Positions 50,601 through 62,908 of a DNA stretch of 64,000 nt are shown one piece after another. Below the pieces are notes generated by a model that had not been told where the DNA came from, ran no database searches, and saw only the letters and a program-made list of their open reading frames with translations. The position numbers and the translations under genes are program-made. The DNA is from Paragordius varius (Eukaryota > Nematomorpha), in the NCBI GenBank assembly GCA_964247055.1, contig OZ176054.1:5890001-5954000 (forward strand). The letters run 5' to 3'. Every line of letters starts with the position of its first letter. Positions within the stretch are counted from its first letter, which is position 1.

Positions 50601-51822
50601 GCAGACATCAAACACCATTCTTTCGGCCCCGCCTATGTTTAAAAATGTTACGATATCTGCTCCACCTCAAATAAATAAATCAACTGGGACTTTTGGCGTT
50701 GAACAAGTACACCAACGCCCAAAAGATGATGTGATACAGGGTTTGCGATTATGTTAATAATTATTCAATTTTACCTTATATAATGGGTTGAGTCTGACCG
50801 GTTATGAATGCATAAATGAGTCTGATTGTGACAGATTAACATGAACACAAAATTATTATTACATCATATAAAAACAATACATTTTCATGAATAATGGTTA
50901 AACCTAAATATAATAAAAATTTGATTTGTTATTTTTCTATTAATGCTATTTGATTAGTATTCGATTATTTTGTTACATGATACTTTTGTTTTTATGATAT
51001 TTACTGACAAGTAAATATTAATAATGACAGTATTTATATGCGATACCGGTTTTATTTAATCGGTCAAAATGAAAATCATTATTAAGAATTTTATTTTTTA
51101 AATTTTCAATTTCTCATTATGCGGGTTTTTATCATTTTTCCCGGGGGATTGTATATGATCAAAATAATATAGGCCAAGACTACTTTAAATTGAACAAGGA
51201 TTCAACTCCAATGCCTTCTACTAATACTAAGCCCAAGCAAGTACCTTCCACCAGTTCTACAGGTTTGACGAAAAAGCCTTCCACTACGGATATTTTAAAA
51301 TCGAATCATACAGTGATTGAGGTAAACAATAAATCTGTTATATAGAATAATTCGCAATTTTGATATATAATAATAGAAATTCTCATGATCAAAACCATTT
51401 AATTTATAATCATTTTAATCCGTTTTTGATACAATGTAAATTTTTTATAGGCTAAACCACAACTGCGAAGCTTAACTGAAGAAAGTTTACGATTTATGCC
51501 CACCATTTTGAGAGTCAAACGTAATACTCCTTTACAAGCTAATAAGATCAAAAAGAATAACGGTATGTTAGCTTGTTAAATTAAAATTTATTGAAAGATA
51601 GAATAGTTAGTTTACGGTATAATCGAGTGATTGTTATAAGAAAAATTTGTTTTATAGGTTTTTTATGTTTTTTAAATTAATTAAACGTTAGATGATAAGA
51701 TGTTTGACCTCCAATACAAAAACCAGCAAACTAATCAGACTCACGCTCATGCTATGATAAGCACTCAAACCAAAGATGATGCCTATCTTACGTTTATGAA
51801 AGAAATGGAGGGATTATTATAA
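43711..51822 (+). CDS. WBP11: WBP11-like splicing factor with RS-rich insert, about 18 exons
   Basis: Nuclear Pro-rich splicing factor that binds WW domains and PP1. Exons: 43711-43774, 43801-43832, 43858-43951, 43978-44075, 44106-44143, 44166-44314, 44666-44815, 44903-44975, 47768-~48082, 48245-48380, 48756-48901, 49201-49266, 49330-49382, 49536-49615, 49718-49767, 50387-50740, 51173-51321, 51451-51562, 51692-51822. The N-terminus MGRRPLNTTKSGKYMNPADQ, then KKELKKNKKQR, NPKQIISELEMLDDM and VNVDSIPLP matches WBP11 without gaps. The C-terminus (LSAPP, QRPKDD, AKPQLRSL, RFMPTILRVKR, TKDDAYLTFMKEMEGLL) matches its end. In between is an Arg/Ser-rich domain (for example RRSRRSRSRNRDRKRNR, 47930-48900) that I do not recall in human WBP11. 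The first five introns are 26, 25, 26, 30 and 22 nt. The junction after 48082 has a phase conflict, so its donor is unsettled. Confidence 0.9.
45233..47515 (-). mobile_element. Non-autonomous Helitron in tandem, in a WBP11 intron
   Basis: Read on the minus strand it starts TCTATATATTTATAAAAATG (47515) and ends with a hairpin (GAAGTCC-gaa-GGACTTC), a second small hairpin (CTGCGTAGCAG) and CTAG (45233). It lies between A and T, as Helitrons do. Two head-to-tail units of 1058 and 1071 bp (starts at 47515 and about 46457) precede a third, shorter start at about 45386 that runs directly into the only 3' end. The 13-bp difference is a local duplication near 45420-45445. Paired reading frames at 45862/46920, 46149/47207 and 46210/47268 are by-products of the tandem copy. 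No Rep-helicase seen. Confidence 0.75.
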
Positions 51823-52029
51823 TATATTAATTTTAGTTGAATCCTATGTAAATAAATAGTTAAAAAATTATATTTAGTGTAATAGGTTATTTTTATTAGT
51901 TGTATTAGATTGGATGGATGTTAAAAGACGTCATCGACTAGTAGCAATTTAATATGTGAACTTTCACTATTCTATTGTATGACATATAGAGATAATGCAT
52001 TAAAAAGCTTAGATACCTTCTATTTTAAT

Positions 52030-52231
52030 CAGTGGTACTGAACAAAAAAATAAGGGCCGCAAAAATTTTTCTTCTAAAGGGCATGCACCATATTATAAGG
52101 ATAGAAATGTCATAGCTGTTATATTTGCAGATATTTTACTCAATATAAGTATCTAAGAAAATTAATGAATTAATTTAGGGCCATAAAAAAGCACTTTTAG
52201 AGCGGCATACGGCCCGTTGCTTTGAGTACAT
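52030..52231. repeat. Short hAT-like MITE
   Basis: Starts CAGTGGTACTGAACAAA, then AGGGCCGCAAAAAT, and ends GAGCGGCATACGGCCCGTTG and TTTGAGTACATGTG. This mirrors the ends of the hAT at 22157-24399 (CAGTGATACTCAAACC, GCGGCCC). About 200 bp, noncoding. No clean 8-bp target repeat is visible, so it is old or the ends are slightly off. Confidence 0.5.
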
Positions 52232-53932
52232 GTGCGTTTCTTTACACAACCAAAATACTAAATTATTTGAATAAACCTGATTTTCAAAGGACATTTACCT
52301 TTTTACCATTTCAGTACTTTTGACTTCGTCTAAATTGTAATTGAAATTTCTCCAAAAATTTAAACCTTGATCGTTTATCATCCATAACTTTGATTGTCCC
52401 ACTTTTATACCATATAACATTATTTATATTACGAAGGCCTGTCCAAAATTTTTTAATGTTTAACTGTTAGTCATGTTTTCAACGATTATGGGGAGTTTTT
52501 TAACCAATTTATTTAATATATGTCGCATAGTGAGAAATATTTGCTATATAAAATTCAATACTACGGGTCCTCTCTTAACGTGCTATCTACCTACCGATAC
52601 AACTTAACCAAAATTCATGATTTTATTTTCAAAATCGAAAAAATAATAAGGTTTACATATTATGTCAAAATAATCATAAATAATATTAATTCATAGTTCT
52701 TTATTCTGTAAACACAAATATACAAATAAAAGTATATAAAAATTTTCACGAATGCATAAATTATATAGTATTATAAGTGTAAGTATATAAATAAGTATTT
52801 TCTAATTTTATATGCCTTGTACTTCATTTATATCTGAATAAATACATTTTTTATATTTTTGTTTAATTTAACTATGAAGTTGTGTAATAAATTAATAAAC
52901 CACTTATTTAATTATAAATATTTGCAAACGTTTGATATCTATATTGAAATACAAACTTAAAACATTGAAAGGGTAGAAAAATTGACAAAATTTATAAATC
53001 ATTCTTCAAACGATGAATCATTGTCGGTGAACTTGTACAACGACTTCTTTTTAAAGAAATATATTGATGAGATTATTATTGGTGCCCTTTTAGCAAGTTT
53101 TCTTGGCAGCATATTTTTCAATTTGGTCAAAAACCTAAATAAATAAATATAATTATACATTTCAATTAATATATCGCTTTCAAAGTTTGGCTCGTATACT
53201 TTAAATTAATACATTTATATAATTGTTCAATGATTATTATCAAAATAAAAATGAAATATCGTGTCTGTATAAGCATTTCAACGCGTAAATAATGACATAT
53301 ATTTATGTATGAACGGTAAACCATATATTTAGGCCCATCCTTAGTGAAACCTACTTTGGCAATAACCCAGCTTATTAATTTAGCCGCTGGGTAAACGCTC
53401 TTATGATACGCCTCTTTAAAATATCGAGACTTTGAGAAAATTTTCTTGGAAAATTATGGGCCCATTCATTAATCGCAAATACAATATCTACCGGAAAAAT
53501 TAAGTCAAAGCGTGAAACCTATTAAGTTTATACATAAATAAAAACTCCATTTTTTTGTTAAAATCGCACTCAATTTCACAATACATCCTCGTTCCTTTAA
53601 CATGCGCTTTCATTTATAACAAAATTAAAATTACGATTATTCTGAAACTATATCAATATTTTTAACAGAAAATGAGTTTCTGAGCGTAAATGATTACATC
53701 GTTGCTAAATCTTATTAACTTAGCTTAAAAGTTCAATTGATGTTTAATAGACCCGTTGCCCTTTAAAATGTAATCTTACATAAAATTAATGGCAACTTCT
53801 AACAAAAAATACTTTACTCCTCATAAAAATATTTAGTGTATTAACCAACTATTAGTAAAATATTAATAATGAATATCGGTTGTTGTTCAATAAATATAAA
53901 TTTAAAAAACTGCTATCTAAACTTATTGAAAT
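52232..53932. other. WBP11-DDIT4 intergenic region
   Basis: AT-rich, with no recognised gene apart from the small candidate membrane-protein exon at 52982-53146. Scattered ATAAA/AATAAA hexamers downstream of WBP11 could serve as poly(A) signals. Confidence 0.5.
52982..53146 (+). CDS. Candidate small membrane-protein exon
   Basis: An open frame from about 52961 to the stop at 53144-53146 encodes about 60 residues: FINHSSNDESLSVNLYND, then FFLKKYIDEIIIGALLAS and a hydrophobic segment ending GSIFFNLVKNLNK. One membrane span with a basic tail resembles a tail-anchored or small mitochondrial protein. There is no ATG, so it would be a last exon (possible acceptor ...GAAAG at about 52967) or a chance frame. 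Family not recognised. Confidence 0.3.
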   Translation: MTKFINHSSNDESLSVNLYNDFFLKKYIDEIIIGALLASFLGSIFFNLVKNLNK

Positions 53933-54677
53933 CTATATTGTCATAAATTTCAAGTACTTTTGTTCGTCCTCTTGGAGCACTAGTTCAATATGGAATGTCG
54001 TTATTGTATCGGGATCACATATAACATGTCCAAGCGTGAAAAGAGAATGGTAGCCCTGAAGTTTCAAAGATATTCGCACTACACAGCCACGTAACCCGTA
54101 TGGTTCTCCCACTGAAGCTTCTAGAATATCTTGACTGGCTTGTTCAGCTATACCAGGTGGAATCCAGAGATTATGATAAAATTGAAAGGTTAAGTATTGT
54201 TCGACGTCAGGTGGCGGTTCGTTGGCATTCTCACATAATTTATAATGCTGACTCAAATTTTGAGAATTCCTACGAAAACTAAATAACCGTGCTGAGTTTC
54301 CAGAATAAGACATGGGTAATGAGGAGGAGCTAAAATTGAAAAATTTTCTCTTTGGTTTTTGCACTTCATTTTGTTTACCGGTAACGTCATTTTTAAGTTT
54401 ATTTTCATGAGTTGTATTGACAATGGTATTCGCGGTGTTATTCTTAGTGGTATTCTTGTGATTGAGAGATTCATCTAAGCTGTTTACTGATATACCATCT
54501 ATGTTTTAAAAAATAATTTATACCTTCAATAGAAAGAGATAAATGACTCGAATGTACATTCACTGAGTTATTGACTTGAATTAAATTGGCCAGTCGAAAT
54601 AAAAATTTGTGAGATCGTGGCAAAGCTTTGAGATCCCCGTTGAATTCATAATGATTGTTATATGGCAATGAAGTCAT
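53933..54677 (-). CDS. DDIT4: REDD1/RTP801 (DDIT4) homologue, two exons, 25-nt intron
   Basis: Stress-induced inhibitor of mTORC1 (Scylla/Charybde in flies). Exons 54677-54524 and 54498-53933, about 239 residues. The N-terminal half is polar and low complexity (for example NTTKNNTANTIVN). The C-terminal RTP801 domain carries the hallmark EPYGLRGCVVRISLKLQG (family: EPCGLRG..) and TTFHIELVLQEDE (family: vPTF.L.L.L), ending close to the stop as in REDD1. The 25-nt intron (54499-54523, GTATAA...CATAG) joins GAA G to AT GGT; reading through it gives an in-frame TAA at its fourth position. The gene is alone between repeats. Confidence 0.85.
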
Positions 54678-54751
54678 TTTAACCCAACGATTCGTGAGAA
54701 CAAAGGGTTTTGTTAAAAATCAATGAATGCGGATCATGTTGAAAAGTTTAT

Positions 54752-55320
54752 CTAACACTTGGATACAACACACTCATTTTAATCCTTCGATTCAAATTGG
54801 GGTAGTTGGATACCCTAGGCATGTTTGAAATCAAATACTTTAAAAAGTATGGAGGGAATCAAAACCAAGGCAAAATTTTGCACTTATATAACATTAATAA
54901 ACCGAAATATATAAAAAATTTTATTAAAAAATACTTGATATTATTTATTTTGAGCTAAAACCGAAAGATAAAATTTTAGTCAACATTACATGTGTTTAAT
55001 GGTCAAATTGAGAAGTAAAAAATAAACCGCTTTTTCTATTTCTATCAATGTTAGATGTAATTTATATTAAAAATTTGCTCTAAAATGAAGACTATATTTT
55101 GCAAAAATTTTGTAAAATTAAAATGGCGTCGAAGTAGTTTGATATGGAACTTTTTTTTCAAAACAAAATTTTATTTAGATATTTTACCATATTTATGTAA
55201 TTTTAATTAGCATGAATTATAAATTTAAATTAAGACCGTTTCCTTCAGTAGTTTTTAAAAAATCCTAACTTAAATTTAGTTTGCGGTATTTAGATACCCC
55301 AATTTATATGAAAGTGTTAA
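54752..55320. mobile_element. TTAA MITE, copy at 54.7 kb
   Basis: Starts TAACACTTGGATACAACACA and ends GAAAGTGTTAA, with the internal GGGTAGTTGGATACC, TCAATGTTAGATGT and ATGGCGTCGAAGTAGTTTGA blocks of the family. About 75 bp upstream of the DDIT4 start codon, so it may lie in that gene's promoter or leader. Confidence 0.75.
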
Positions 55321-55329
55321 ACGAAAATC

Positions 55330-57545
55330 ATAAATTTTACAAGATTAATGTTTAACTTATTAATTTTAAGAGATTTTCGAGATTCAAATTTTTGGGGTTC
55401 ACGGAATCGATATATTTAGCATATTTTTATATGCATTGTTCTTAAATATTAGCAGATTTTTTCTAAAAATTTAGCCTCTTTTGTATCCACCCATTTTGAA
55501 TAGGTTAAATAGCCAAAATTTATCAAATAAATTTATATAATTAACAAAGATTTTATTGCATATAAGTAATCCGACCAGATATTTTAAACTTGGACGCAGT
55601 ACAAAATTAAAACATAGTTTGCCTGTTTTTGCACCATCGTGTGGTATATTACATTTCCACAAAACATCCTAGTGAAATATATATATATTCTGATAGGAAC
55701 ATCAGGATTATCATGGTGCTTTTTGTTTTAACCTTTACGAGTTTTAGAGAAAGTTATTTACACTTTTGTGGTGGGTGTTCCATTTAAAGTTGCAAAAGGT
55801 GCGCAATTTTTTAAATATTTTTTGGTGGTGAAAGCTAAATGTATTTAAAAATTTTAAATTTTTACATTGGGCTCTTTTAAAATGGACTGTTCTCTAAAAA
55901 TAAACACAAAAATTCCGACATTGTGCAATAATTTTAAATATATACTAAATTTTGATACCAACTAAATATATTTTTTAAAAAATCACACTTTTAAAATTTT
56001 TTAGCTAAATTTTGGTGAAGCGTATTATTATTGTCCATGATGGAAACGATATAAACGGTTGAGATGTTATATTATGTATATAATTCGATAATGCTAATTA
56101 TCAAGCAAAATTTTGACTATAATATTACTTCGTTATCCAATTTATCTTAAATAAAATATGTGTTTTTACAAAAATCCACCTAAATTTGCATGCAAACAAA
56201 CCTTTAAATTAAAATTCTGAACCTATAGTAATGTTCAACATCATCGAATTATTTAGAAAAAGGGATTTATTATATCTTAAAGCGTTATACCGTTTCCAAC
56301 GCTTTAAAATAGTTAGAAGTACGCTTCGATAAAATATCTCAATATGCAAAAAATAAGAAAACTAATAAAATTAAAGTTTATGAAAAAAAATTAAGTAATA
56401 TCATACCTTCCACCTAATGAGAATAGAAAAGGCAAAGACATTTAATATTCGAAAAGGTTATTTCGAAATCATATGCCATAAATAATAAATTTTATATATG
56501 TTACGGCAATAACAATTTTCTATATAATTTTCTGTTTGATAATTATAACAAAAAATTAACTTTCTAAACTTGATCAAACATTTATTAAAATATCATATAC
56601 TAATTTTGTTAATTTTAAATTTTGAGGCACCTCTTTTTTCAGAAGCCTTGAGCGAAAGAGCCATTAGCCAGAATCTTATGGTGTGGAGTTCAAGATTTAT
56701 AGTTTCGCCACTCCACGAAAGGCTGCAATTCTAAGTTTTATAATAGAATCCTAGTTTTTTACAGCAAGAACCAATTTCTACAAATTATGGGGTTATTTTT
56801 ACTCAGGGCTACATTAATTATATAATTTTTTAATAAATAAGAGGTAATTAATATATATTTATAAAAAATTTAAATTTCAAAAAGCAGTACAAAGGTGGGC
56901 GCAGTACGGGCGCAGTTTTTTTCTGAAAACCCAGTACTGTACTGCGAAAAACAGCCTATCTGGTCACATTAATATAAAGCGTAAATTCATACATAATTAG
57001 TTTCCAAAATAATTTTATCCATATTTTTAAATCTGTCAAGTGTGCCCTACACCACACCTGCAAATTCTTAAAGTTTTACTTGATCGTATGATTTTTTATC
57101 CTCCGAATCAAGTTTTCTTGCTTGACTTAAGTCGTCTAATGTTAAATTTTTTTTATCACATGAAAGCAAGCCATGACTTGCATAACTTGCAAGTCAAGTC
57201 AAAAAAATTTTTTATCACCCCACCCATTATAAAAACATTTGTATATATAATTCATTGATGTTCATTTCTATAACCTCAGATTTTCGATTAAAATATACGT
57301 TTAAAAATTATGTTAAATATGGTGTTTTCGTACAAAAATTATCCTAAATATAAAAGCAAACGAACCTCTAAATTCTGAGGTGACATTATTTAAAAATATT
57401 ATGTGCGAGTTCCACCATGCTTCAGAATACTATAAACTCGCTTAAAATTTTTCTATTAAACTAGTTTATATATTTTAGTGAATTTTTTGAAGTGAAGCAT
57501 TTAGGTTTCACCATAATAAAATTATATTGAACAAGATGTCCGCAA
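55330..57545. repeat. Further copy of the foldback repeat, with unassigned sequence
   Basis: 55680-56380 has the same blocks as 21.6-25.4 kb in both orientations (ATTCTGATAGG, GGTGAAGCGTATTA, GAAACGATATAAACGGTT, AAAGCGTTATACCGTTTCC), and 57470-57545 carries the GAAGTGAAGCATTTAG end. 56380-57470 is AT-rich, with a small slightly GC-richer spot (56890-56960, CAGTACGGGCGCAG). No gene seen. Confidence 0.5.
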
Positions 57546-57927
57546 GTTTTTTAATATGTAGCAGTTTATATTCAAAATGTATAAATTATTCTTCTTTCTG
57601 TTGAAAAATATGACAAATGAAGGGATGGATAAATTTTAGTGATATGATAAAAATAGTCTAGAAATCTTATATGTCTTTGTCTTATAACTGATTATAACCC
57701 ATGACAGAGAAAAAAATTTCTTATAAAACCCAGTTTGTAATGGCTATGAGCTTATTTTATATTTGCCCAAACCAATATTTTTTACTGATTAAAATTTTAC
57801 TGTAATATATAGCACCTGAATATATATATGGTCAATATGGTTAGGTTAAAATCAAAAAGACATATTATTTTAAATCCCGCCGGATTGTTTTCAACTCATA
57901 AGCCTTATTAAAATCGCATAAATAAAT

Positions 57928-58230
57928 TTATCTATAATTAAATTTATTTAAATAATTTCTTAAACGTTGGTCTTCTTTAAAGTCATTTGGATTATCATCG
58001 GTTTCAACGTACTTTTTTATTTTTTTACTCGTTGTCAAATCAGGAGATGAATCTTTAATGCTGGGTTCATTTATCGAAGAATAACTTTGCGAATTATTTT
58101 TAATCAAATATTTGAAACATTCCAAATCATGTATTGTAAGTAAGCCGGAACATGTTTTGGATATAAAATCTTCATCTGTGGTATCCAATATATGCCTTAA
58201 AGGAAATTTGGGTATTAATGCTGGTTGTTT
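57928..58230 (-). CDS. Last exon of an unrecognised gene
   Basis: Begins after a good acceptor (TTTATAG at 58231) and runs 100 codons to a stop. Sequence: KQPALIPKFPLRHILDTTDE, then SKTCSGLLTIHDLECFKYLI, then a polar Ser/Asp/Lys-rich tail (SPDLTTSKKIKKYVET) ending LRNYLNKFNYR. The first 45 residues look like a folded, conserved segment, the rest disordered. I do not recognise the family and did not find its upstream exons. Confidence 0.5.
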   Translation of the reverse strand, partial: KQPALIPKFPLRHILDTTDEDFISKTCSGLLTIHDLECFKYLIKNNSQSYSSINEPSIKDSSPDLTTSKKIKKYVETDDNPNDFKEDQRLRNYLNKFNYR

Positions 58231-58339
58231 CTATAAATATTAAAAATATATGAGATCAAATTATGTTTGGAGTTTATATTTGGTTTCAATAAATGGTTAT
58301 TTAAATCTATATAAATAAATAAATAAATAAATATATATA

Positions 58340-60811
58340 TACTGGAACAGGGTAATTCCTAAAATTTTGGAACTGAAACCGGAGTCGAGCAAGCGTAACC
58401 GGATCCTGGTCAGTTCCTTAAAAATTAAAGGTTCGGAAGCCGGTACTGGTGGTTCCTGACTTATTGTATATTAATACCGTTGGCTGTTAAACATATTTAA
58501 TTATGTTAAATTAAGTATAGCATCATATAAATGGCGAGATCCTTATTTTTCATCAGATTAGCAGTAATATATAATTGTTGTGAGCCACACTATGCGCCTA
58601 ATGTAACCTTAAATGCTAAAATTTAAATATTTTAGCAAAATCTGTAATCAGTTAAGGAGCTCATGCGGTCCGTGGGCCACGATTTAATTAGCATATATGG
58701 GGTGGCTGATTTTTTCTGTTAGGGTAGTTGAATATAAAACCCTATATCTTGTGGTGTTAAAATTTAGGGATTGCAAAATTATTTAAAATAAATTTAAGCT
58801 AAAAAGGTAAGAACCTTTTAATAAAAGGATTTAAAATATGAACCCAATTATGTTTGTGGTTCTCTTCAAGTCTTAAAGGTAAATATTTAGAAAATTGCTT
58901 TGGCAATCGGATACGAGAAAAAAGTATTATCATAAAATCAATTTTTTAAAAGTAATATTGAGCCAAAAATATAAAGTTATGATAATCATTCCATTTTGAT
59001 GTTACTAAAAAATGTTAGCATACAATCTAATTTAAATAATAATTTAAACAATAAATTTAATTTTTCAAAATAAAAACATATGAAAACCACTTATTTAGGA
59101 GGTGCTACCAATTTAAAAATGGAACCGAGGTGGTGCCTAGGGAAGTGGAACTGGCTATATATATAGTATCTTAAAATTTTTGAAAAAATGTGTAAATAAG
59201 ATAATTTTCAGGCAAATTAATGAATATATCGGTATGTACCTAATAAGTAATGGACACGATATAAGAATAAAAAAATATGTAAACAAATAAAGGATTATAT
59301 AGTTTTTCTAAAGAAATAAGGTTTTAGCCAAATAGAGTGTAATTTCAAAAATGTGGTTATAAACACATTGACTGAATTAAGAAGAATGTTATAATTTAAA
59401 CGATAGTTTCAAGTAATGTTAGCACTTCTATCATTACCTTTTGGGATATTATACACAGTATTTAGATTAAATTGATTTTTTGAAAAACTCTGATACTGGA
59501 CCAAAATTAAATATTTGTATTCTGGGGCCTTATAGGCGCATTATTAAAATATTTTTTAAAAATTTATAATTCTATAAAATCGCTATCTCAAACTTTTAGA
59601 CGCCATTTTATATTAGTTTACTAAATTAAAAAACTTAAAGTCAAATTAAATATTAGGTTTGATATATACATTTATTTTTATATAAAAGTTTACAGTAATT
59701 ACTGATTTTTAGAATCAGGTCAAACATGCAAAATTGTTAAAACTAAGGTTTTTCTGTCCTAAATAAGATGTTTGATAATTATATTAAATCAAAATGCGTA
59801 TAACATTATAAATATTTTCTCCAAAAGACCTAAAATGTAATTTCCGTCGAAATTGGATAATTAATAAAATGTTAAACAATTTTTAATATTAGAGAGTTTA
59901 AAATTTATAAAATAAACGGATACTCTACTTGTCTGTAGAATAAAAAATAAGTATTTACTACCTACTAATATTACTCACTTAAATAAATACTAATGTAAAA
60001 AATCGATTGAATAAAAAAATATTTTAGCAAATATTATGCTAGTAAATTACTAGTATGGCTTGATTGAAGCTAAGTAAAAATCGGTTGAATAAACCATTTA
60101 TTAACAAATAAGTGAAAAATAAATATAAATAATACATAAAACTATGGGAATGAAGGAGAGTTTTAAAGAATGGGAAAATTATATCTTGAATTAATCATAA
60201 AATTCGTTTTGAACATGAATAACACGTCGTAAATCATAGGAACTCCGTTTTATTTTTAATCCTTTTAAAACAGGTCCGCTTCTCAAAAATTACCGAACCG
60301 CTTTTATATAGAAGTATAATCAGACAAAGGTGATTTTTAATAATTTGGGAATGTATGAAGGATATATTTTTTATATTTTGGCATATAAACATTATAATCG
60401 CATTTTTATATTTAATCTTTTTATCATAAAAGGCATAAAAAATTACAAAAAAATAAATTTTTCCAATAAGAATTTTTGGGCTTATTATTAATTACTTAAA
60501 TATATAGTATAAAAAAATTCAAAAAATACAAAATATGGCTAAAATCAAAATTAGCCACCAGCTAGTCTGGTATATAACAACTTGAAAAATTCAGTATATA
60601 GAGGTAGTATTGACAAAATAATTTTTTCTTCAATCCATGTTTCTAGTAAATACTTTTTCATAGCAAAGTAAAACAAAAACTTTTCTATATATACTTGTTA
60701 TGGTAAATGCTGGGTAATAAATAGAAAAATATTTTATTCAATTGAAACCGAGTAAATACCACCTAGTTTTGGCATTTACATGGTTTTATTTGATTTCGAC
60801 CCTTAAGATAA
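58340..60811. other. Long AT-rich stretch without a recognised gene
   Basis: 58335-58470 and 59100-59160 hold GC-richer fragments with an ACCGGA/GGTTC flavour (GAACTGAAACCGGAGTC, CCGGTACTGGTGGTTCC), probably pieces of one noncoding repeat. 58610-58700 has a CGGTCCGTGGGCCACG spot resembling hAT subterminal sequence. 59520-59620 is a copy of the GCGCATTAT repeat. Otherwise nothing seen. Confidence 0.5.
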
Positions 60812-61000
60812 TATACCATTTCCCAGTCTAAATAAACGTTTTACCAGTCAATCGAAACGTTTTCCCAGTCAGAAAAACATTTTCCCAATCAATAAAAACG
60901 TTTTCCTAGTCAATAAAAACGGTCTTATTTTTGATGATAAATATCAAAACAAGACATAAAAATAGCTTTTAACCATTATCAGCGTAATATTAGGATATTA

Positions 61001-62908
61001 CAGTCATATCTATATAGAATTGTCAGAAATTCGTATTTAAATGATTATAATTTTTTTTAATTGTTTTGATGTTTGATATGTCAACTTTCAACATGCGCAT
61101 TTTTAAGCCTTAAAATAATAATAGCCTATTTATTGTAAGAATTTTTAATTTATAATTAAAAGATGTTGCAAAATATTATTCTTGAACATTTTATCTACAA
61201 CATGCGCATGTAATTTGTGATAACCAAGTTTGATATTTGTTTTCATTTTCTAGGGGTTTTTGATATGCACTTAAAATATAAACTAAACCCAAGCAGATGT
61301 CCATTTAATCTCTATATATATATAAAGAAATAAATCATAAATCTAGAGTTATTTTAAATTATGAATATCAACGATAACCCATTATTTCTTCTTTGCTGGG
61401 CAGCTAGTATACTTGAAGGTTTATATTAAAAAAATAAAAATTCAGAACGAAATCCAATATTAAAGGAAAACATAGCTCCCTCAGTTCATACTTTTGAATC
61501 GGATACAAGTGAAGAGTCTTCAAGTATTTGAAAACAATTAGTAGTATCTGATTTGGATGTTCCATTGAATGAAAATGAATAATATCGTGAAAAAATAAAA
61601 CATAAAAGTATTAATATTTTTAAATTTTAGAACATAATTTTTGGAATAAGGAAAAAATAGATAGAGCTAAAAAATTATTTTTTGATCCCAAAAATTTGGA
61701 AAAACCCTCAAATTATTTTTTGGATTATTTTGATATGTCCTTAACATCTATAAATATATTAAGAAGAAAAATAATTCTTGGAAATTCTACTGATAGAAAT
61801 AAGTCTGGTCGGCGTAACAAATTCAGATATCCAGAAATAATAGATGCTGTCAAAACATTAATAAACAATGACTGTGAATTAACAATCGATGAATTAATGG
61901 AACAAATACCAGACCATATTAAAGTATGGAGAACAACTATTTACAAAATTCTCTCGGATTCAGAAATTACTCGAAAGAGGTGTATTTTACAACCTCGGGA
62001 ACGAAACACCCCAGAGAATATAGAAAAGCGTTAAAATTATACCAGATTAGTGAAAGATATTCCACAAGAAAAAGTTTTTTTTATTGATGAGTCAGGCTTC
62101 AGTTTGAAACTTACAAATATATGGGGTAGAGCTCCAAAGGGCAAATCTCCTATTGTAGAGGGATTTAACAAAGGTAAACTTTAAATTTATTTTAGGAAAA
62201 AATGTTTCATTGATATGTATGATTGGTTGTCAGGGAGTTATTAATTACAGAACAAAAGAAGGCGCCTTTAGAGGCGATGATTTTCGATTTTTTTTGACGG
62301 AATGTTTAACAAGAATTCAATAATAGTTTGCGATAATGCACCTATTCACAAAACCGCGGTGGTAGGTGAGCTAAGGAATAAAATTGTTTATTTACCTCCA
62401 TATTCGCCACAACTGAATCCCATTGAATGTTTTTTTTATGAGATTAAACATCAATATGATAAAAAACCACGGTGTAGTACCCCTCTAGAGCAGCATAACA
62501 AAATTGCAAGACTTTGCGAAGAGAGAAGGGAAAAAAATCTAAAAAATTATTATAATTTTTCTTCAGAAAACAATTATAAATTTATTTAAATATTATAATT
62601 ATCAATAAATATTTTTATCTTTTAAATTATATTTTGGTTATGTGTGCTTAAACTTTGAGTTAATAAAATTTTATAATTAATATTTTACAAAAGATAAAAA
62701 TTACAATATGCGCATGTTGTGCATCAAGAATAATATTTTGCAATATCTTTTAATTATAAATTAAAAATTCTTACAATAAATAGGCTATTATTATTTTAAG
62801 GCTTAAAAATGCGCATGTTGAAAGTTGACATATCAAACATCAAAACAATTAAAAAAAATTATAATCATTTAAATACGAATTTCTGACAATTCCATATAGA
62901 CATGACTG
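61001..62908 (+). mobile_element. Tc1/mariner (IS630-type) element with about 200-bp TIRs
   Basis: Starts CAGTCATATCTATATAGAAT (61001) and ends ATATAGACATGACTG (62908), flanked by TA on both sides. The terminal inverted repeats run about 200 bp (61001-61205 and 62700-62908) and contain AACATGCGCATTTTTAAG. Removing the element and one TA restores the arm of the surrounding foldback element (GGATATTATTATTTTG), matching the uninterrupted right arm at 63672-63687. That proves the insertion and its exact ends. Confidence 0.9.
61630..62589 (+). pseudogene. Tc1/mariner DDE transposase, broken
   Basis: Helix-turn-helix part in 61696-62034 (SGRRNKFRYPEIIDAVKTL, WRTTIYKIL). Catalytic blocks follow: VFFIDESGFSLKL (first D, about 62070-62110), IIVCDNAPIHKT (second D, about 62326) and LPPYSPQLNPIECFFYE (E in NPIE, about 62394). 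D-to-E spacing is about 34, fitting the Tc1 group. The frame stops at 62034 (TAA) and again at about 62320 (TAG before AATAGTTTGCG shifts frame), so at least two breaks prevent a full protein. Confidence 0.85.
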
